NCBI GenBank assembly: GCA_907165275.2
Contig: OU015674.1
Span: forward strand, 3,099,001 to 3,163,000
Direction: 5' to 3'
Length of the DNA: 64,000 nucleotides
DNA from: Zygaena filipendulae
Lineage: Eukaryota > Arthropoda > Insecta > Lepidoptera > Zygaenidae
Shown: one piece after another, positions 63,923-64,000 of the stretch
Layout: the number at the start of each line of letters is the position of its first letter
Numbering within the stretch: the first letter of the stretch is position 1
Notes under the pieces: model-generated
Seen by the model: only the letters and a program-made list of their open reading frames with translations
Told to the model about the DNA's origin: nothing
The model's database searches: none
Program-made: the position numbers and the translations under genes

Positions 63923-64000
63923 ACTAGCCGTTTCCTATGGTTCACCCAGCCTTAATTTCAAAGTTCCAATGCGAATCCTGGCATAAAAACTCCTTATCTG
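63923..64000 (-). mobile_element. Helitron running off the window
   Basis: ACTAGCCGTTTCCTATGG.. ATTTCAAAGTTCC.. CTGGCATAAAAACTCC; worn Lep1-type 3' portion. Confidence 0.65.

Noticed and set aside
1..64000. CRISPR arrays, bacterial operons, ribosome binding sites or Rho-independent terminators
   Set aside because: The sequence is eukaryotic; regular spacer structure is absent and the hairpins belong to transposons.
1..64000. Functional tRNA genes
   Set aside because: B boxes at 8664, 9270 and 28494 lack complete cloverleaf folds and are attached to SINE-like bodies.

Overview
The window reads as nuclear DNA of a moth or butterfly (Lepidoptera), possibly a noctuoid moth. It is AT-rich, has short coding exons with GT..AG introns, and is saturated with repeats of lepidopteran type. 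The commonest is a small Helitron-like element of the Lep1 kind: a left end near 'CCTTACTAATATTATAAATG' and a 3' hairpin of type CCGCGGGTGAAACCGCGGG followed by CAGCTAGT. About 35 copies or fragments are present, with MITEs of Harbinger, mariner, hAT and unclassified types, LINE 3' ends and tRNA-headed SINE remnants. The species and all family names are inferred by reading; no search was run.

Region 1-13 kb holds a multi-exon minus-strand gene that runs off the left edge. Five exons (11659-11729, 10737-10825, 10152-10282, 3922-4038, 1-280) join in phase into at least 229 residues: a basic N-terminus, a leucine-heptad coiled coil, two Cys clusters and a proline stretch. I do not recognise the protein. 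Inside its 6.1-kb intron, on the opposite strand, sits an intronless 572-residue F-box/LRR-like gene (5614-7332). The same intron has a TATA promoter-like site with a tiny candidate first exon (4774-4871).

Region 16-21 kb holds a three-exon plus-strand gene (17657-20917, 348 aa) with two MADF domains and a C-terminal BESS motif, an Adf-1-type DNA-binding factor. Both introns contain Helitron copies.

Region 21-49 kb is almost wholly intergenic or intronic repeat. It includes a hAT MITE with a perfect 8-bp target duplication, a MULE relic with a SWIM zinc-finger tail between inverted repeats, two related elements that start in a long hairpin and end in a GC hairpin (35.3 and 39.3 kb), and a clean Harbinger-like hairpin element at 47.5 kb.

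Region 49-64 kb has a probable plus-strand first exon with a strong donor (about 49.1-49.49 kb), one orphan minus-strand internal exon (57775-57876) and more repeats. Among these is an unusual head-to-head array of about 138-bp modules at 61.3-62.7 kb.

The identifiable genes do not form a shared pathway. The minus gene and the MADF-BESS gene diverge from the 12-17.5 kb interval. Most of the remaining sequence is transposon debris, often nested.
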